In this document: in pieces, positions 14,796 to 23,372 of the stretch
Position numbering within the stretch: the stretch's first letter is position 1
How the letters are laid out: every line of letters begins with the position of its first letter
Source: Clostridiales bacterium
Lineage (GTDB): Bacteria; Bacillota; Clostridia; Peptostreptococcales; Anaerovoracaceae
Length of the DNA: 44,359 nt
Direction: 5' to 3'
Assembly: GCA_009782285.1 (NCBI GenBank)
Contig: WRJK01000012.1
Coordinates: forward strand, 1-44,359
Translations under genes and position numbers: made by a program
Notes under the pieces: generated by a model
What the model saw: the letters and a program-made list of their open reading frames with translations, nothing else
What the model was told of the DNA's origin: nothing
Database searches by the model: none

Positions 14796-16019
14796 ATGGT
14801 TACTATACAAGGCAAGCACAACTTTGCCGTATGCTTTACACCGAAGCTGGAAGAAAAGGCGGCGCAGGAGATACAAGCAGTCTGCGACCAAGAAGCGTTC
14901 GCCGATTGCAAAATCCGCATCATGCCGGACGTCCACGCCGGAATGGGCTGCACCATAGGCACCACAATGACCATTACTGACAAAATAGTACCGGGCATGG
15001 TCGGTGTAGACATCGGATGCGGCATGGAAACTGTTCGCTTAGACGTCCGTGAGATTGATTTTGCTCGGCTCGACTCGTTAATACGAAAAAACATACCGTC
15101 CGGCTTTGACGTGAGGGGCCGCCCTCACAAACTTGCTGACGAAATCGACCTCGGCGAACTTCGCTGCGCACGCCACGTCAACCTGCACCGCGCTACGTGC
15201 AGCATCGGCACTTTAGGGGGCGGCAACCATTTTATCGAGGTTGACAGAGACGAGGACGGCACTTTGTATTTGGTGGTGCACTCCGGCAGCCGTCATTTGG
15301 GCAACGAGGTTGCGATTTATTACCAGAACGAAGGTTACAACGCGTTATGCGGCCATGCTAAGCATCAACTTGACGATCTGATTGCAGAGCTGAAAAAGCA
15401 GGGGCGCGACAAGGAAATCCAGCGCACTGTTAAGTCGCTCAAGAGCCAAACCGCAATACCAGTGCCAAAAGATTTGGCCTACGTTGAGGGAGCCCTTTTT
15501 GACGATTACGTTCACGACATGAAAATCGTGCAGCGTTTTGCTGTACTGAATCGCAAGGCTATGGTCGACACGATACTGGTGGGGCTCCGGCAAAACGCCG
15601 TTGAGGAATTCACCACTATCCACAATTACATAGACACCGACACCATGACCCTGCGCAAAGGGGCGGTTTCTGCCAAAGCTGGCGAAAAACTGCTAGTCCC
15701 CATCAACATGCGGGACGGCAGCCTGATCTGCATAGGCAAAGGCAACCCTGACTGGAATTACTCTGCTCCACACGGCGCCGGCCGGCTCATGAGCCGCGCA
15801 AAGGCTTTTCAAGAGCTTTCCATGGATCAATACCAAGCCGAAATGTCAGGCATTTATTCAACCTGCGTAGTGCCTGATACGCTTGACGAATCTCCCATGG
15901 CCTACAAAAGCATGGCGGAGATAATTTCCCAAATCGAACCTACCGCCGAGATTGTCGGCAAAATCAAGCCGATGTACAATTTTAAAGCAGCTGAGCAAAC
16001 GCGGCGGCGCAAGAAATAA
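14796..16019 (+). CDS. rtcB: RtcB-family RNA-splicing ligase
   Basis: 407 residues from ATG 14796, 7 nt after GAGGT. RtcB joins 2',3'-cyclic phosphate (or 3'-phosphate) and 5'-OH RNA ends using GTP and manganese. Metal ligands are visible in MPDVHAGMG, VGVDIGCGME (Cys) and LGGGNHFIE. The guanylylated histidine is in YSAPHGAGRLMSR. At about 400 residues it is the shorter bacterial form (RtcB2-like), lacking insertions of the archaeal/E. coli type. No rtcA, archease or RtcR-type sigma-54 activator is adjacent, so the E. coli regulatory context is missing. Role in RNA repair is inferred. Confidence 0.93.
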   Translation: MVTIQGKHNFAVCFTPKLEEKAAQEIQAVCDQEAFADCKIRIMPDVHAGMGCTIGTTMTITDKIVPGMVGVDIGCGMETVRLDVREIDFARLDSLIRKNIPSGFDVRGRPHKLADEIDLGELRCARHVNLHRATCSIGTLGGGNHFIEVDRDEDGTLYLVVHSGSRHLGNEVAIYYQNEGYNALCGHAKHQLDDLIAELKKQGRDKEIQRTVKSLKSQTAIPVPKDLAYVEGALFDDYVHDMKIVQRFAVLNRKAMVDTILVGLRQNAVEEFTTIHNYIDTDTMTLRKGAVSAKAGEKLLVPINMRDGSLICIGKGNPDWNYSAPHGAGRLMSRAKAFQELSMDQYQAEMSGIYSTCVVPDTLDESPMAYKSMAEIISQIEPTAEIVGKIKPMYNFKAAEQTRRRKK

Positions 16020-16049
16020 GAAATCGGTTATTGATACATTAATACGGGT

Positions 16050-16113
16050 GATTCGCCGCCGAAAGCGCGAACTTTACATCCTGTGCGATTCGCCGCTGAA
16101 AGCGCGAACTTTA
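16050..16113. repeat. Two 27-bp direct repeats after rtcB
   Basis: GATTCGCCGC-(C/T)-GAAAGCGCG followed by AACTTTA occurs at 16050-16076 and 16087-16113, with one difference. The period is 37 bp. They lie in the 3' untranslated region of rtcB just before its terminator. No coding frame uses them. Confidence 0.7.
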
Positions 16114-16120
16114 ATGCAGC

Positions 16121-16147
16121 AAGGGCGGCTTTGTGCCGCCCTTTGTT
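16121..16147 (+). terminator. rtcB terminator
   Basis: AAGGGCGGC (16121-16129), loop TTTGT, GCCGCCCTT (16135-16143), then a short T-rich run. The stem is 9 bp and perfect. It can serve as the end of the rtcB transcript and stands between rtcB and the convergent AOR gene. Confidence 0.75.
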
Positions 16148-16185
16148 CTATGGAGAGGTGATACCCGCTAGCGCAGCAATAATTA

Positions 16186-17952
16186 TCAATCCATGTCTCC
16201 GCTGCCGAATTCTGCCAGCCTTTCACGGTATTTCAACAAAATTTCATAAGCCGTGCTCTCGTCCAGCACCCCAAGCATTGACGGCGTCTCAAAGAACCGT
16301 TTAGGGAAACGCACGTTTTTCAAATCAAAGCCGAGGGCTTTTTTTATGCGTAGCTTTGTGGCGTAAATTCGCTTGGAAATGTCTGTCAGTTCGCTGTCCG
16401 TCATTTCCTCACCAACAGCGGCAAAGGCCGACAGGATGGTCGGGCGGTCGTAAACCTTTCTGGCGAAGAGGCACATAATCAGGGAGTTGAGCATACATCT
16501 TTCGACTTCCTCCTTAAGCAGCGCGTCAGCCATTTCTCCAGGGCTTGCGCTGCCGCCTTTCAGGCTTTGGTCAATCGAGTACCCTCCGTTGCATAAGTGC
16601 GAATGGCGAGCCCCGGCGGCTGCGCCGACAAGGGCGCCGTAGCCGGTATGGTAGCCGGGCATTTCGTTCCCTGCTATGTGCATGGCATATTCCGCGCCTC
16701 CGTAGGTTTCTGCTGCGTGTTTTACACCTTTTCCAAGGTTTGTGTAGAATTCGTTTTTCCTGCTTGCTATGTGGCGAACTGCTTCGCGATACTCCGAAAG
16801 GCTCCCGAACTTGAGCGGAACGATGGTTTCATCAAGGGTTACGAGGCCTTTTTCCAATGCTTCGGTGGCCCATCCCAAGGCAACGCCTGCGCTCATCGAG
16901 TCCATGCCCGCAAGTTCAACTTCCTCTATCAGCTCCAAAATGTCGTTTGGGCTGGAAAGGCCTAGGAACGTGCCCAATGCGAATATCAGCTCATAATCGT
17001 AGCCGACAGATATGGTTTCGTATTCGTAGCCGTGCTCAGCAAACTTCCGCCTGAACTGCCCTATGTGGATGCATCCTACTGGGCAGCTGGTGCAAGCCAT
17101 TTTGCGGGTGAGGTAGTTTTGCGAAAAAGCGTCTCCAGAAACCTTGTCCGCATGCTCAAAGCTCCCTTGGCGCAAATTTAGCGTGGGGAGGCCTCCCAAC
17201 TCGTTCAGCGGCTCTATGTTGATAGGGGTCCCTGCATCGTGGTATTTCGACATAAGGTCTGTGTCGGTGCATTTTTCATATATCATGCGGTACACTTTGA
17301 AGTATTCCTTGAAATTCCCAATCGGGGCGCTGCGGTCGCCAACTATGCTGACGGCTTTAAGCAGTTTTGATCCGAACACCGCGCCTAGCCCCAAGCGCCC
17401 AAAATGGCGGTAGCGGTCTACTATGACGCAAGCGTAAGAAACCAAGTTTTCGCCGGCAGGACCGATGCGGATAATGGATCGCTTGCCGCCGTACTTCCTT
17501 TCTTCGTCGCGGATTATGCGTCCTACGTTGTCTGCGCCTTTTTTCCATACAGACCTGGCATCGTTGAATAACACGTCGTTTGCGGAAATCGTAAGATAAA
17601 CGGGTTTTTTTGATTTGCCCCATATGACAACAGCGTCGTAACCGGCCAAGAACATGGTCATGGCCATGCGGCCGCCTGCATATGACTCGCCGAGTTCGCC
17701 TGTCAACGGAGAGATGAACATTGCCACAGTTTTTGTCAGTACAGGGTATATGGTGGAGAGGGCACCTATCGCAAACACTATGGGCTGCGCAGGGTCTAGG
17801 GGCGGCAGTTCCGGGTGCATGTTTTCCTCAAGAAGCTTTGAAGCAACGCCAACGCCGCCGAGGTAGCTTTTTAGGTCTTGGCGTTCTTCTATGCGGATTT
17901 TCTGCGCCTGCATGTCAATGTACAGCACACGTATCGCGTTTTTGCAAATCAT
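16186..17952 (-). CDS. Aldehyde ferredoxin oxidoreductase family protein (tungstopterin)
   Basis: 588 residues, a little shorter than the archaeal enzymes (about 605). The N-terminal domain has YLGGVGVASKLL and the pterin-binding SYAGGRMAMTMFLAGYDAVV. The [4Fe-4S] cysteines are in MACTSCPVGCIH plus a later Cys in SHLCNGGYSID. The family oxidises aldehydes to acids with ferredoxin as acceptor, or works in reverse. The aldehyde here cannot be deduced. The gene overlaps the upstream polyferredoxin gene by 4 bp (ATGA), so the redox partner is made from the same message. Unusually, both follow dnaN-recF on the same strand with no gap, so a metabolic enzyme appears to ride on a replication operon. 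Confidence 0.92.
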   Translation of the reverse strand: MICKNAIRVLYIDMQAQKIRIEERQDLKSYLGGVGVASKLLEENMHPELPPLDPAQPIVFAIGALSTIYPVLTKTVAMFISPLTGELGESYAGGRMAMTMFLAGYDAVVIWGKSKKPVYLTISANDVLFNDARSVWKKGADNVGRIIRDEERKYGGKRSIIRIGPAGENLVSYACVIVDRYRHFGRLGLGAVFGSKLLKAVSIVGDRSAPIGNFKEYFKVYRMIYEKCTDTDLMSKYHDAGTPINIEPLNELGGLPTLNLRQGSFEHADKVSGDAFSQNYLTRKMACTSCPVGCIHIGQFRRKFAEHGYEYETISVGYDYELIFALGTFLGLSSPNDILELIEEVELAGMDSMSAGVALGWATEALEKGLVTLDETIVPLKFGSLSEYREAVRHIASRKNEFYTNLGKGVKHAAETYGGAEYAMHIAGNEMPGYHTGYGALVGAAAGARHSHLCNGGYSIDQSLKGGSASPGEMADALLKEEVERCMLNSLIMCLFARKVYDRPTILSAFAAVGEEMTDSELTDISKRIYATKLRIKKALGFDLKNVRFPKRFFETPSMLGVLDESTAYEILLKYRERLAEFGSGDMD

Positions 17953-18383
17953 AGGGCACCTCCAATTCCAATGACATCAGGGACTTCCTTTAGCGAAAGG
18001 CATCCGTGGGGGCAATAACGGGCGCACATTCCGCAGTGGTGGCAGATGATTGGCGTGCTCGATTCCTCGTCAAAATCGACTGCCCTCACACGGCACGCAG
18101 ATACGCAGCGCCTGCAGCCTATGCACTTGTTTGCAGCGAGGGTTACGCCTCCCCCTTTCCTTAGCACGAGTGCGCCTGTAGGGCAGCATTCGGCACATGC
18201 GGGCTCGCGGCAGCTCTGGCACACGGTTTCAACGAATTTCCCTGAAACGCCACCGTAGGTGCGTATCTTAATGCAGCTCTTCTGAATGGAGTGATTATGC
18301 CTGTTGACGCCTGCACAAATGAACATGCAGGTATAACAGCCAATGCATTTTGACATGTTGCCTGCCCTTAAAACTTTTGCCAT
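17949..18383 (-). CDS. Polyferredoxin with four [4Fe-4S] motifs, electron partner of the AOR
   Basis: 144 residues. Cys clusters: CIGCYTCMFIC (13-23), CQSC/CAECCP (about 55-67), CIGCRRCVSAC (about 87-97) and CHHCGMCARYCP (about 113-124). The pattern is that of HycB/NrfC/DmsB-like four-cluster subunits that pass electrons from molybdo- or tungstopterin enzymes. Start ATG 18383 lies inside the end of recF (16-bp overlap) and its stop overlaps the AOR start (4 bp), so translation of the trio is coupled. Inferred to shuttle electrons between the AOR and cellular ferredoxin. Confidence 0.88.
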   Translation of the reverse strand: MAKVLRAGNMSKCIGCYTCMFICAGVNRHNHSIQKSCIKIRTYGGVSGKFVETVCQSCREPACAECCPTGALVLRKGGGVTLAANKCIGCRRCVSACRVRAVDFDEESSTPIICHHCGMCARYCPHGCLSLKEVPDVIGIGGAL

Positions 18384-19459
18384 TTTACAACCTCCTTTTT
18401 TACGCTTCCGCTATCTACGTAAAACGTATAACCATCTGGTAATTTTTCAAAGACTCTGTTGCTTATTTCGGCAGCTGTTAGGAATATCTGAACGTTTTTT
18501 AGCGATTTTATTAAAAAATTTTGCCTTTCGCCGTCAAGCTCGGACAATACGTCATCGAGAAGGAGCACCGGGCTTTCTCCCGTCTCTTCTTTTATAATGT
18601 TTATTTCAGCAAGCTTAAGGGAAAGGGCGGCAGTCCTTTGTTGGCCTTGGGAGCCGAACCTGCGTATGTCCATGCCGTTTGCGCGGATTTCCAAATCGTC
18701 CCTGTGTGGACCTGTTTCGGTGTTACCTCTAAGAATGTCTTTTTTAAAGTTGTCCTTTAGGGCATCGAGAAAAGAATCGGGCGAAACGGAGCAGTCGTAC
18801 AAAACTTTGAGGCTTTCTTTTCCGTTTGTTATTTCACTGTGAATTTTTCCGCTAATTGTGTTTATTTTATCAACAAAAATTTCCCTTTTTTTTATTATCC
18901 TGCTCCCATGATCAACCATCTTTTCATCCCAAACTTCAAAATCCACTTTGTTCGCATTCCTATCCTTCAGAAGCGCATTCCTTTGAGTGAGGACTCTTTT
19001 GTAAGAAGAAAGGTCGGAGTAGTAAGAGGGTTTTATCTGGCTGAGCTCCCTGTCCATGAACCTTCTTCTTCTTTCGGGGTCACCTTGGACAATTCTCAAG
19101 TCTTCCGGAGAAAAAACAACTATCAGAACGTTTTCAGCTAGCTCAGAGGATTTTTTAATCTTTGCGTTGTTTATTTTCACGCCTTTTTCTTTGCTGGTTA
19201 TTGCTATTTCAACAGTGATTTCTTCTCCCCCGCGCAAAGCCACTACTTTTGATTTGCAAAAACTTTCACCAATCTTTATCATTTCGCTGTCTTTGCCCGA
19301 ACGGAAAGAACGGCCCATTGACGATATGTAGATGCTTTCCAGTATATTTGTCTTTCCTTGGGCGTTGCCGCCTGTAAAAACGTTCAGTTTTTCATGAAAC
19401 TTAATTTTTTCTTCTTTGTAATTCCTAAAATTTACAATTTCAACTTCTCTAATGTGCAT
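18368..19459 (-). CDS. recF: DNA replication/repair protein RecF
   Basis: 363 residues. RecF loads RecA at single-strand gaps with RecO and RecR. Walker A is FTGGNAQGKTN (30-38). Typical stretches are ERRRFMDRELSQ, KRVLTQRNALLK, GPHRDDLEI, FGSQGQQRTAALSLKLAE (signature motif) and VLLLDDVLSELD (Walker B). It starts 10 bp after dnaN, the standard arrangement. Normally gyrB or remB follows, but here it overlaps the polyferredoxin gene. Coding composition is more AT-rich (many AAA/GAA/ATA codons) than the AOR genes behind it, consistent with the redox genes having joined the operon later. Confidence 0.96.
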   Translation of the reverse strand: MHIREVEIVNFRNYKEEKIKFHEKLNVFTGGNAQGKTNILESIYISSMGRSFRSGKDSEMIKIGESFCKSKVVALRGGEEITVEIAITSKEKGVKINNAKIKKSSELAENVLIVVFSPEDLRIVQGDPERRRRFMDRELSQIKPSYYSDLSSYKRVLTQRNALLKDRNANKVDFEVWDEKMVDHGSRIIKKREIFVDKINTISGKIHSEITNGKESLKVLYDCSVSPDSFLDALKDNFKKDILRGNTETGPHRDDLEIRANGMDIRRFGSQGQQRTAALSLKLAEINIIKEETGESPVLLLDDVLSELDGERQNFLIKSLKNVQIFLTAAEISNRVFEKLPDGYTFYVDSGSVKKEVVKWQKF

Positions 19460-19469
19460 TTTACATCAT

Positions 19470-20579
19470 TCAGTAAATTCTCACGGGCAGCACTAGATAT
19501 TCGAATTCGCTGCTTGAAACCGGCTTGATGACGCAAGGTTTTACAGAAGACACCATTTCCAGCAGAATATTTTCTTCTTCAACGACTTTCAATATGTCCA
19601 ATATGTATTTTGAATTGAAACCTATTTCAAGGTTAATGCCTTCTTTTTCTATCGGAACTTCTTCTTTTACGTTACCTTCGTCAGACCTTGAGGTAATTGT
19701 TAGCAAGTTTTCGTATACAATCAATTTTATTAGGTTGTTTTTCCCTTCCTTGGACAGAAGAGCCGCCCTTTCCATGCTTTCGTGGAAAAGAACTTTGTTT
19801 ACTTTTACCCTGCACTTGCTTTCCCTAGGGAGAACGTCTTTGTACTTAATGTACTCACCTTCAAGGAGCCTGAGCACGACTTTCAAGTTTTCAAGCAGAA
19901 GTGCAGCCTTTTTCCTGCTTAAGACAATCGTTATTTTTGCTTCTTCTTCTACATCTGACAGTATTTTGTTTATGTCGCTGAGAATCTTGGCTGAAATTAT
20001 AAGCTTTTTCTTCTTTTCGTTTTTCGTTTCCTCCCTGACGACAGCCATCCTGAAACCGTCAAGGGCGACCATGTTCGTGTTGTTTTCGTTGAGTTCTAAA
20101 AGCACCCCAACAAGTATCCCTTTTGATTCGTCGATGCTTGCTGAAAAGGCGGTTCTTCTAATCATTTCTTGAAAAACCTCTTTTTCCAGCACAATTGTTT
20201 CTTCTTTCTCTACTTCCCCTGGCTCGGGGAACTCTTCTGCGGGGAGGCCTGATATCGTAAATTCCGAAATGGAAGTTTTTATCAGGATGCTGTTGTTCTC
20301 CCTTTGCTCTATCAATACGTCGCCGTCCGGGAGCTTTCTAATTATTTCTGTGAAAAGCTTGGCCAGCACTACTACTTGGCCTTCTTGGCTTACGTTAACG
20401 TCAATTACAGTTTTTTCTATTGATATGTCAAGGTCTGAAGCGGTCAGCACCAGTTTTCCGTCATTTGTTGCGTTGATAAGTATTCCTTTGAGAATCGGAA
20501 TGGTAGTCCTCGACGTTACCGCCTTGGATACTGTGTTCAAAGCTTTTGACAATGATTGTTGGTTGCAAGTGAATTTCAT
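19470..20579 (-). CDS. dnaN: DNA polymerase III sliding clamp (beta subunit)
   Basis: 369 residues, normal length, with the three-domain clamp fold. Recognisable pieces are KFTCNQQSLSKALNTVSKAV, TIPILKGILINA, the GLPAEEFPEPGE motif, and the C-terminal KPCVIKPVSSSEFEYLVLPV with its pocket for clamp-binding peptides. GGAGG sits 7 nt before ATG 20579. No dnaA precedes it. Instead the ribosome site is followed upstream by a heptamer array, an IS630 element and tyrS. The promoter of this essential gene must therefore lie in the repeat array, in the IS, or far upstream in tyrS. Nothing in the array matches a consensus promoter. Confidence 0.96.
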   Translation of the reverse strand: MKFTCNQQSLSKALNTVSKAVTSRTTIPILKGILINATNDGKLVLTASDLDISIEKTVIDVNVSQEGQVVVLAKLFTEIIRKLPDGDVLIEQRENNSILIKTSISEFTISGLPAEEFPEPGEVEKEETIVLEKEVFQEMIRRTAFSASIDESKGILVGVLLELNENNTNMVALDGFRMAVVREETKNEKKKKLIISAKILSDINKILSDVEEEAKITIVLSRKKAALLLENLKVVLRLLEGEYIKYKDVLPRESKCRVKVNKVLFHESMERAALLSKEGKNNLIKLIVYENLLTITSRSDEGNVKEEVPIEKEGINLEIGFNSKYILDILKVVEEENILLEMVSSVKPCVIKPVSSSEFEYLVLPVRIY

Positions 20580-20593
20580 TTTTTATCCTCCGG

Positions 20594-20732
20594 GTTGGTA
20601 GTGGGTGGTTAGTGGGTAGTTGGTAGTTGTTAGTTGGTAGTTGTTAGTTGCTAGTTGGTAGTTGGTGGTTTGTAGTTGCTAGTTGGTAGTTGATGGTTTG
20701 TAGTTTTTAGTTTTTAGTTGCTGGGTGGTTGC
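20594..20732. repeat. Heptamer array 1 (G-rich strand is plus)
   Basis: Degenerate 7-bp units GTTGGTAG / TTAGTTG and variants, about 20 in a row, start just behind the dnaN ribosome site and end at the IS boundary. The reverse complement gives CAACTAC/CAACTAA units, so it is the same family as the arrays at 21986, 29147 and 33313, but inverted relative to them. Confidence 0.9.
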
Positions 20733-20756
20733 TAGTACCCTGTTTCGTCTAAATCT

Positions 20757-21383
20757 TTACAAAACTATCGGGTAAAGTCTTTTCAGTTTCATGCGGGCAT
20801 CATCCGTAGTAAAGTGCCAATCTACGCCTCTTTGGTCGGCGTTGCGCTTAACCTCCCACGCTGACAACTCTTTATTGAGCGTCTCAATGCTTGAAATTCT
20901 GCGATCACCAAGACATTGTGCCGCAAGTGCCGAGAGTTCAACCTCAGCAATATCGAGCCAACTGCCGTGTTTGGGCGTGTAGTGAATCTCCAGACGCTGC
21001 GCCAAGCGAAACGCTTCTTCCGGTGGGAATGCTTCGTAAAGCGAAGAAATCACATGCGTATTGAGATTATCCATCACTAATACAACTTTTTCGGTAGCCG
21101 GATACTGATTGTCCAAAACCCATTTCACTTGGTACGCCCAATCTTTTTTGGTCCTGCGTTCAAGAGCCTTCGCGTATCGCCAACCCGCAAGTGGCTCAGT
21201 GAAAATGAATATGCTACAAGTGCCTTCGCGTTTGTATTCGTTGTCAACTTTCATCACACTGCCCGGTTTCACCGGAATTGCTTCACGGACTTCGCCAAGA
21301 AGCTGATATGGCTTTTCGTCCATGCATATCACCGGCCTGGCAGGGTTGTATGGCCGCGAATACACTTCCAGCACGTCCTCCAT
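20757..21383 (-). CDS. IS630 transposase, DDE catalytic part (orfB)
   Basis: 208 residues from ATG 21383, but the frame is open upstream to the slip site at 21455-21465, and the natural product is probably an orfA-orfB fusion of about 385 residues. The RNase H-like catalytic residues are in VICMDEKP (first Asp), LVMDNLNTH (second Asp) and [10 protein letters not shown] (Glu). With a -1 shift the joint reads [20 protein letters not shown], which matches the usual continuous IS630 sequence. The C-terminus ([11 protein letters not shown]) is complete. Confidence 0.88.
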   Translation of the reverse strand: MEDVLEVYSRPYNPARPVICMDEKPYQLLGEVREAIPVKPGSVMKVDNEYKREGTCSIFIFTEPLAGWRYAKALERRTKKDWAYQVKWVLDNQYPATEKVVLVMDNLNTHVISSLYEAFPPEEAFRLAQRLEIHYTPKHGSWLDIAEVELSALAAQCLGDRRISSIETLNKELSAWEVKRNADQRGVDWHFTTDDARMKLKRLYPIVL

Positions 21384-21433
21384 AGCGGCGACAAATGCAG
21401 CGCTTTGCTCAGGTGGAATACACCAATACGCCT

Positions 21434-21901
21434 TTAGGTGAGGCTTAAGTTGTGTTTTTTTAAAAGGCGATGGACTGACACCGGCGAAATCGAATCAATA
21501 TAGTTCAATTCGATGCTCTTGTCCGCCAACAAGCGAACTCCCCACTTTGCGTGGCCTTCAGGCGCGGGACCGCATGCGAGGGCGATAATATGGGCTTCCA
21601 CTTCTCCTGTGATTTTTGGCTTTACAGGCGGTGTCTCGCGCTTTTTTCGCTTTAGGAACTCGGTTACACATCCTGCGGCCATGTACGCCTGCTTTGCGTC
21701 GTTCACCGCTTGGCGCGATACACCGATCTTTTCGGCGATCTGTTCTTGTTTCAATGGCTTGCGCCCATCTGCCTCATCCAGTTCAAGTATTACTTTCGCC
21801 CTATTCACCAGCATGACGCTCCGGTTGCCGGTCTTTACATACCTATCAAGTTCGTTGCGCTCATCCGCTCCAAGCGCTATTTTAACGTGTTTTCCTCTCA
21901 T
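21434..21901 (-). CDS. IS630 transposase, DNA-binding part (orfA)
   Basis: 155 residues containing a helix-turn-helix ([21 protein letters not shown]) preceded by the [14 protein letters not shown] helix usual in IS630 proteins, and a linker up to [13 protein letters not shown]. It should bind the terminal repeats. The stop comes 10 codons after the slippery run, so without frameshifting this protein lacks the catalytic domain and could act as an inhibitor, as in other two-frame insertion sequences. Confidence 0.88.
   Translation of the reverse strand: MRGKHVKIALGADERNELDRYVKTGNRSVMLVNRAKVILELDEADGRKPLKQEQIAEKIGVSRQAVNDAKQAYMAAGCVTEFLKRKKRETPPVKPKITGEVEAHIIALACGPAPEGHAKWGVRLLADKSIELNYIDSISPVSVHRLLKKHNLSLT
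21455..21465 (-). promoter_or_regulatory. Probable programmed -1 frameshift site of the transposase
   Basis: On the coding strand the sequence is TTTTAAAAAAA, which contains both T-TTA-AAA and A-AAA-AAA heptamers in the orfA frame. A -1 slip joins orfA to orfB and gives the conserved [13 protein letters not shown] sequence. Confidence 0.7.
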
Positions 21902-21985
21902 GTACAGTCACCTCGTATATTTAAGATGACTTAATTATAGTACAAGACAGGTTATTTGTAAAGTTTTAGATGGAACGATGTACTA

Positions 21986-22092
21986 GCAACTACCAACTCC
22001 CAACTACCAACTCCCAACTACCAACCACCAACTCCCAACTCCCAACTACCAACTACAAACTACCAACTACCAACTCCCAACTACCAACTCCC
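21986..22092. repeat. Heptamer array 2 (C-rich strand is plus)
   Basis: About 15 units, mostly CAACTAC and CAACTCC with a few AAACTAC, run from the IS end to within 4 bp of the tyrS stop codon. Together with array 1 it forms an inverted repeat whose centre is the IS target site. Confidence 0.9.
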
Positions 22093-22095
22093 CCA

Positions 22096-23361
22096 CTACA
22101 AAATCTCAACCATATGGTATGTTTTTTTGCCTTTTTTGATTATAATCTTTCCTTCATTAAAACTGTCTACGGTTATCATCAGCTTGGCGTCGGTTACCTT
22201 GACGTCGTCTATGGTAAGGCCTCCCTGCTCAATCGCCCTGAACCCTTCGGCGTTGCTGGGGACAAGCCCGATGCGCTTGATCAACGTTACTACCCCCATC
22301 CCTTCGCCTTCGAATTCGCTGGCCAATACCTGAGTGGAGGGTATGTTTTCCAAGTTGCCGCCGCCACTGAACGCAGCCCGTGCGCCGTCTTGGGCTTTTT
22401 TTGCTTCCTCTTCCCCGTGAATGAGCTTTGTGACCTCATAAGCGAGCACCTCTTTAGCCTTGTTGATTTTTTCCCCTTCGAGAGAGGACAATTCCTCAAC
22501 TTCCTCCATGGGCAGGAAAGTCAGCAGGCAAAGGCACTTGCGGACGTCTGCGTCTTCCACGTTCCGCCAGTACTGGTAAAATTCATAGGGCGAAGTCTTG
22601 TTTGCGTCCAGCCAAAGCGCACCTTTTACGGTTTTGCCCATCTTCACGCCTTCGCTGGTAGTCAGGAGGGCAAAGGTCATGCCGTACACCTGCTTCGAGT
22701 CCTCGCGCCTAGTGAGGTCCACCCCAGCTAGGATGTTGGCCCACTGGTCGTTGCCCCCAAATTGCGCCATGCAGTCGTATTTCCGCGAAAGCACGAGGAA
22801 GTCGTAGGCTTGCATCAGCATGTAATTAAGCTCAAGGAATGTGAGGCCCTTTTCCAAACGCTGCTTGTAGCAATCCGCCCTGAGCATGTTGTTGACTGAA
22901 AAATGCTTGCCGATGTCACGCAGGAAATCCACGTAATTTAGCTGAAGGAGCCACTCGGCGTTGTTGACGCATATCGCCTTTCCGTCTGAAAAATCGATGA
23001 ACTTCCCGAACAGCCGTTCGAATTTCTCGCCGTACTCCATCAGCCGCTCCTTTGTCATCATGCTCCGCATGTCAGACCTGCCTGAAGGATCGCCGACCAT
23101 CCCCGTCCCGCTGCCAATGAGGACTATCGGGGTGTGGCCGAACTTCTGCATGTACATCATCGTGATGGTCTGCATGAAATGGCCTATGTGAAGGCTGTCC
23201 GCAGTAGGGTCAAACCCTATGTAAAACCTAATTTTCTCGCTGCCAAGCAGTGCACGGACCTCGTCCTCGTAAGTCACCTGCTCAATGAAACCTCTCTCTT
23301 TCAGCACGTCGAACACATTGTCGTGCTTGCTGACGTCGTCCCTGATAAAATCAAAACTCAT
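22096..23361 (-). CDS. tyrS: Tyrosyl-tRNA synthetase
   Basis: 421 residues, TyrS type. The class I signature HIGH is at residues 58-61 ([10 protein letters not shown]). The second ATP motif is [11 protein letters not shown] (KMSKS variant). The tyrosine pocket includes the [12 protein letters not shown] helix. The C-terminal S4-like RNA-binding domain shows [12 protein letters not shown] and [14 protein letters not shown]. It lies 11 bp downstream of upp. No T-box leader precedes it, because it sits at the end of the prfA-tsaC-rpiB-upp gene row. The stop codon touches heptamer array 2. Confidence 0.96.
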   Translation of the reverse strand: MSFDFIRDDVSKHDNVFDVLKERGFIEQVTYEDEVRALLGSEKIRFYIGFDPTADSLHIGHFMQTITMMYMQKFGHTPIVLIGSGTGMVGDPSGRSDMRSMMTKERLMEYGEKFERLFGKFIDFSDGKAICVNNAEWLLQLNYVDFLRDIGKHFSVNNMLRADCYKQRLEKGLTFLELNYMLMQAYDFLVLSRKYDCMAQFGGNDQWANILAGVDLTRREDSKQVYGMTFALLTTSEGVKMGKTVKGALWLDANKTSPYEFYQYWRNVEDADVRKCLCLLTFLPMEEVEELSSLEGEKINKAKEVLAYEVTKLIHGEEEAKKAQDGARAAFSGGGNLENIPSTQVLASEFEGEGMGVVTLIKRIGLVPSNAEGFRAIEQGGLTIDDVKVTDAKLMITVDSFNEGKIIIKKGKKTYHMVEIL

Positions 23362-23372
23362 ATCAACCTCCT

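Larger units (their letters stand above)
20735..21983 (-). mobile_element. IS630-family insertion sequence with TA target duplication
   Basis: 1249 bp bounded by TA on both sides (20733-20734 and 21984-21985), the target duplication of the IS630/Tc1 group. Terminal inverted repeats of 29 bp share 23 positions. Both begin GTAC and share TCTAAA-x-CTTTACAAA. It contains two overlapping-frame transposase genes on the minus strand joined by a slippery sequence. Removing the element and one TA restores GTTGCTAGCAAC at the junction of two heptamer arrays. Both ends and both frames appear intact, so it may be active. Confidence 0.9.

Noticed and set aside
21970-22731. Plus-strand frame of about 250 codons starting with repeated TTNSQLPTTN residues
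   Set aside because: It reads through heptamer array 2 and the antisense of tyrS. The C-rich strand of a 7-bp array is open in all frames, so length is no evidence.
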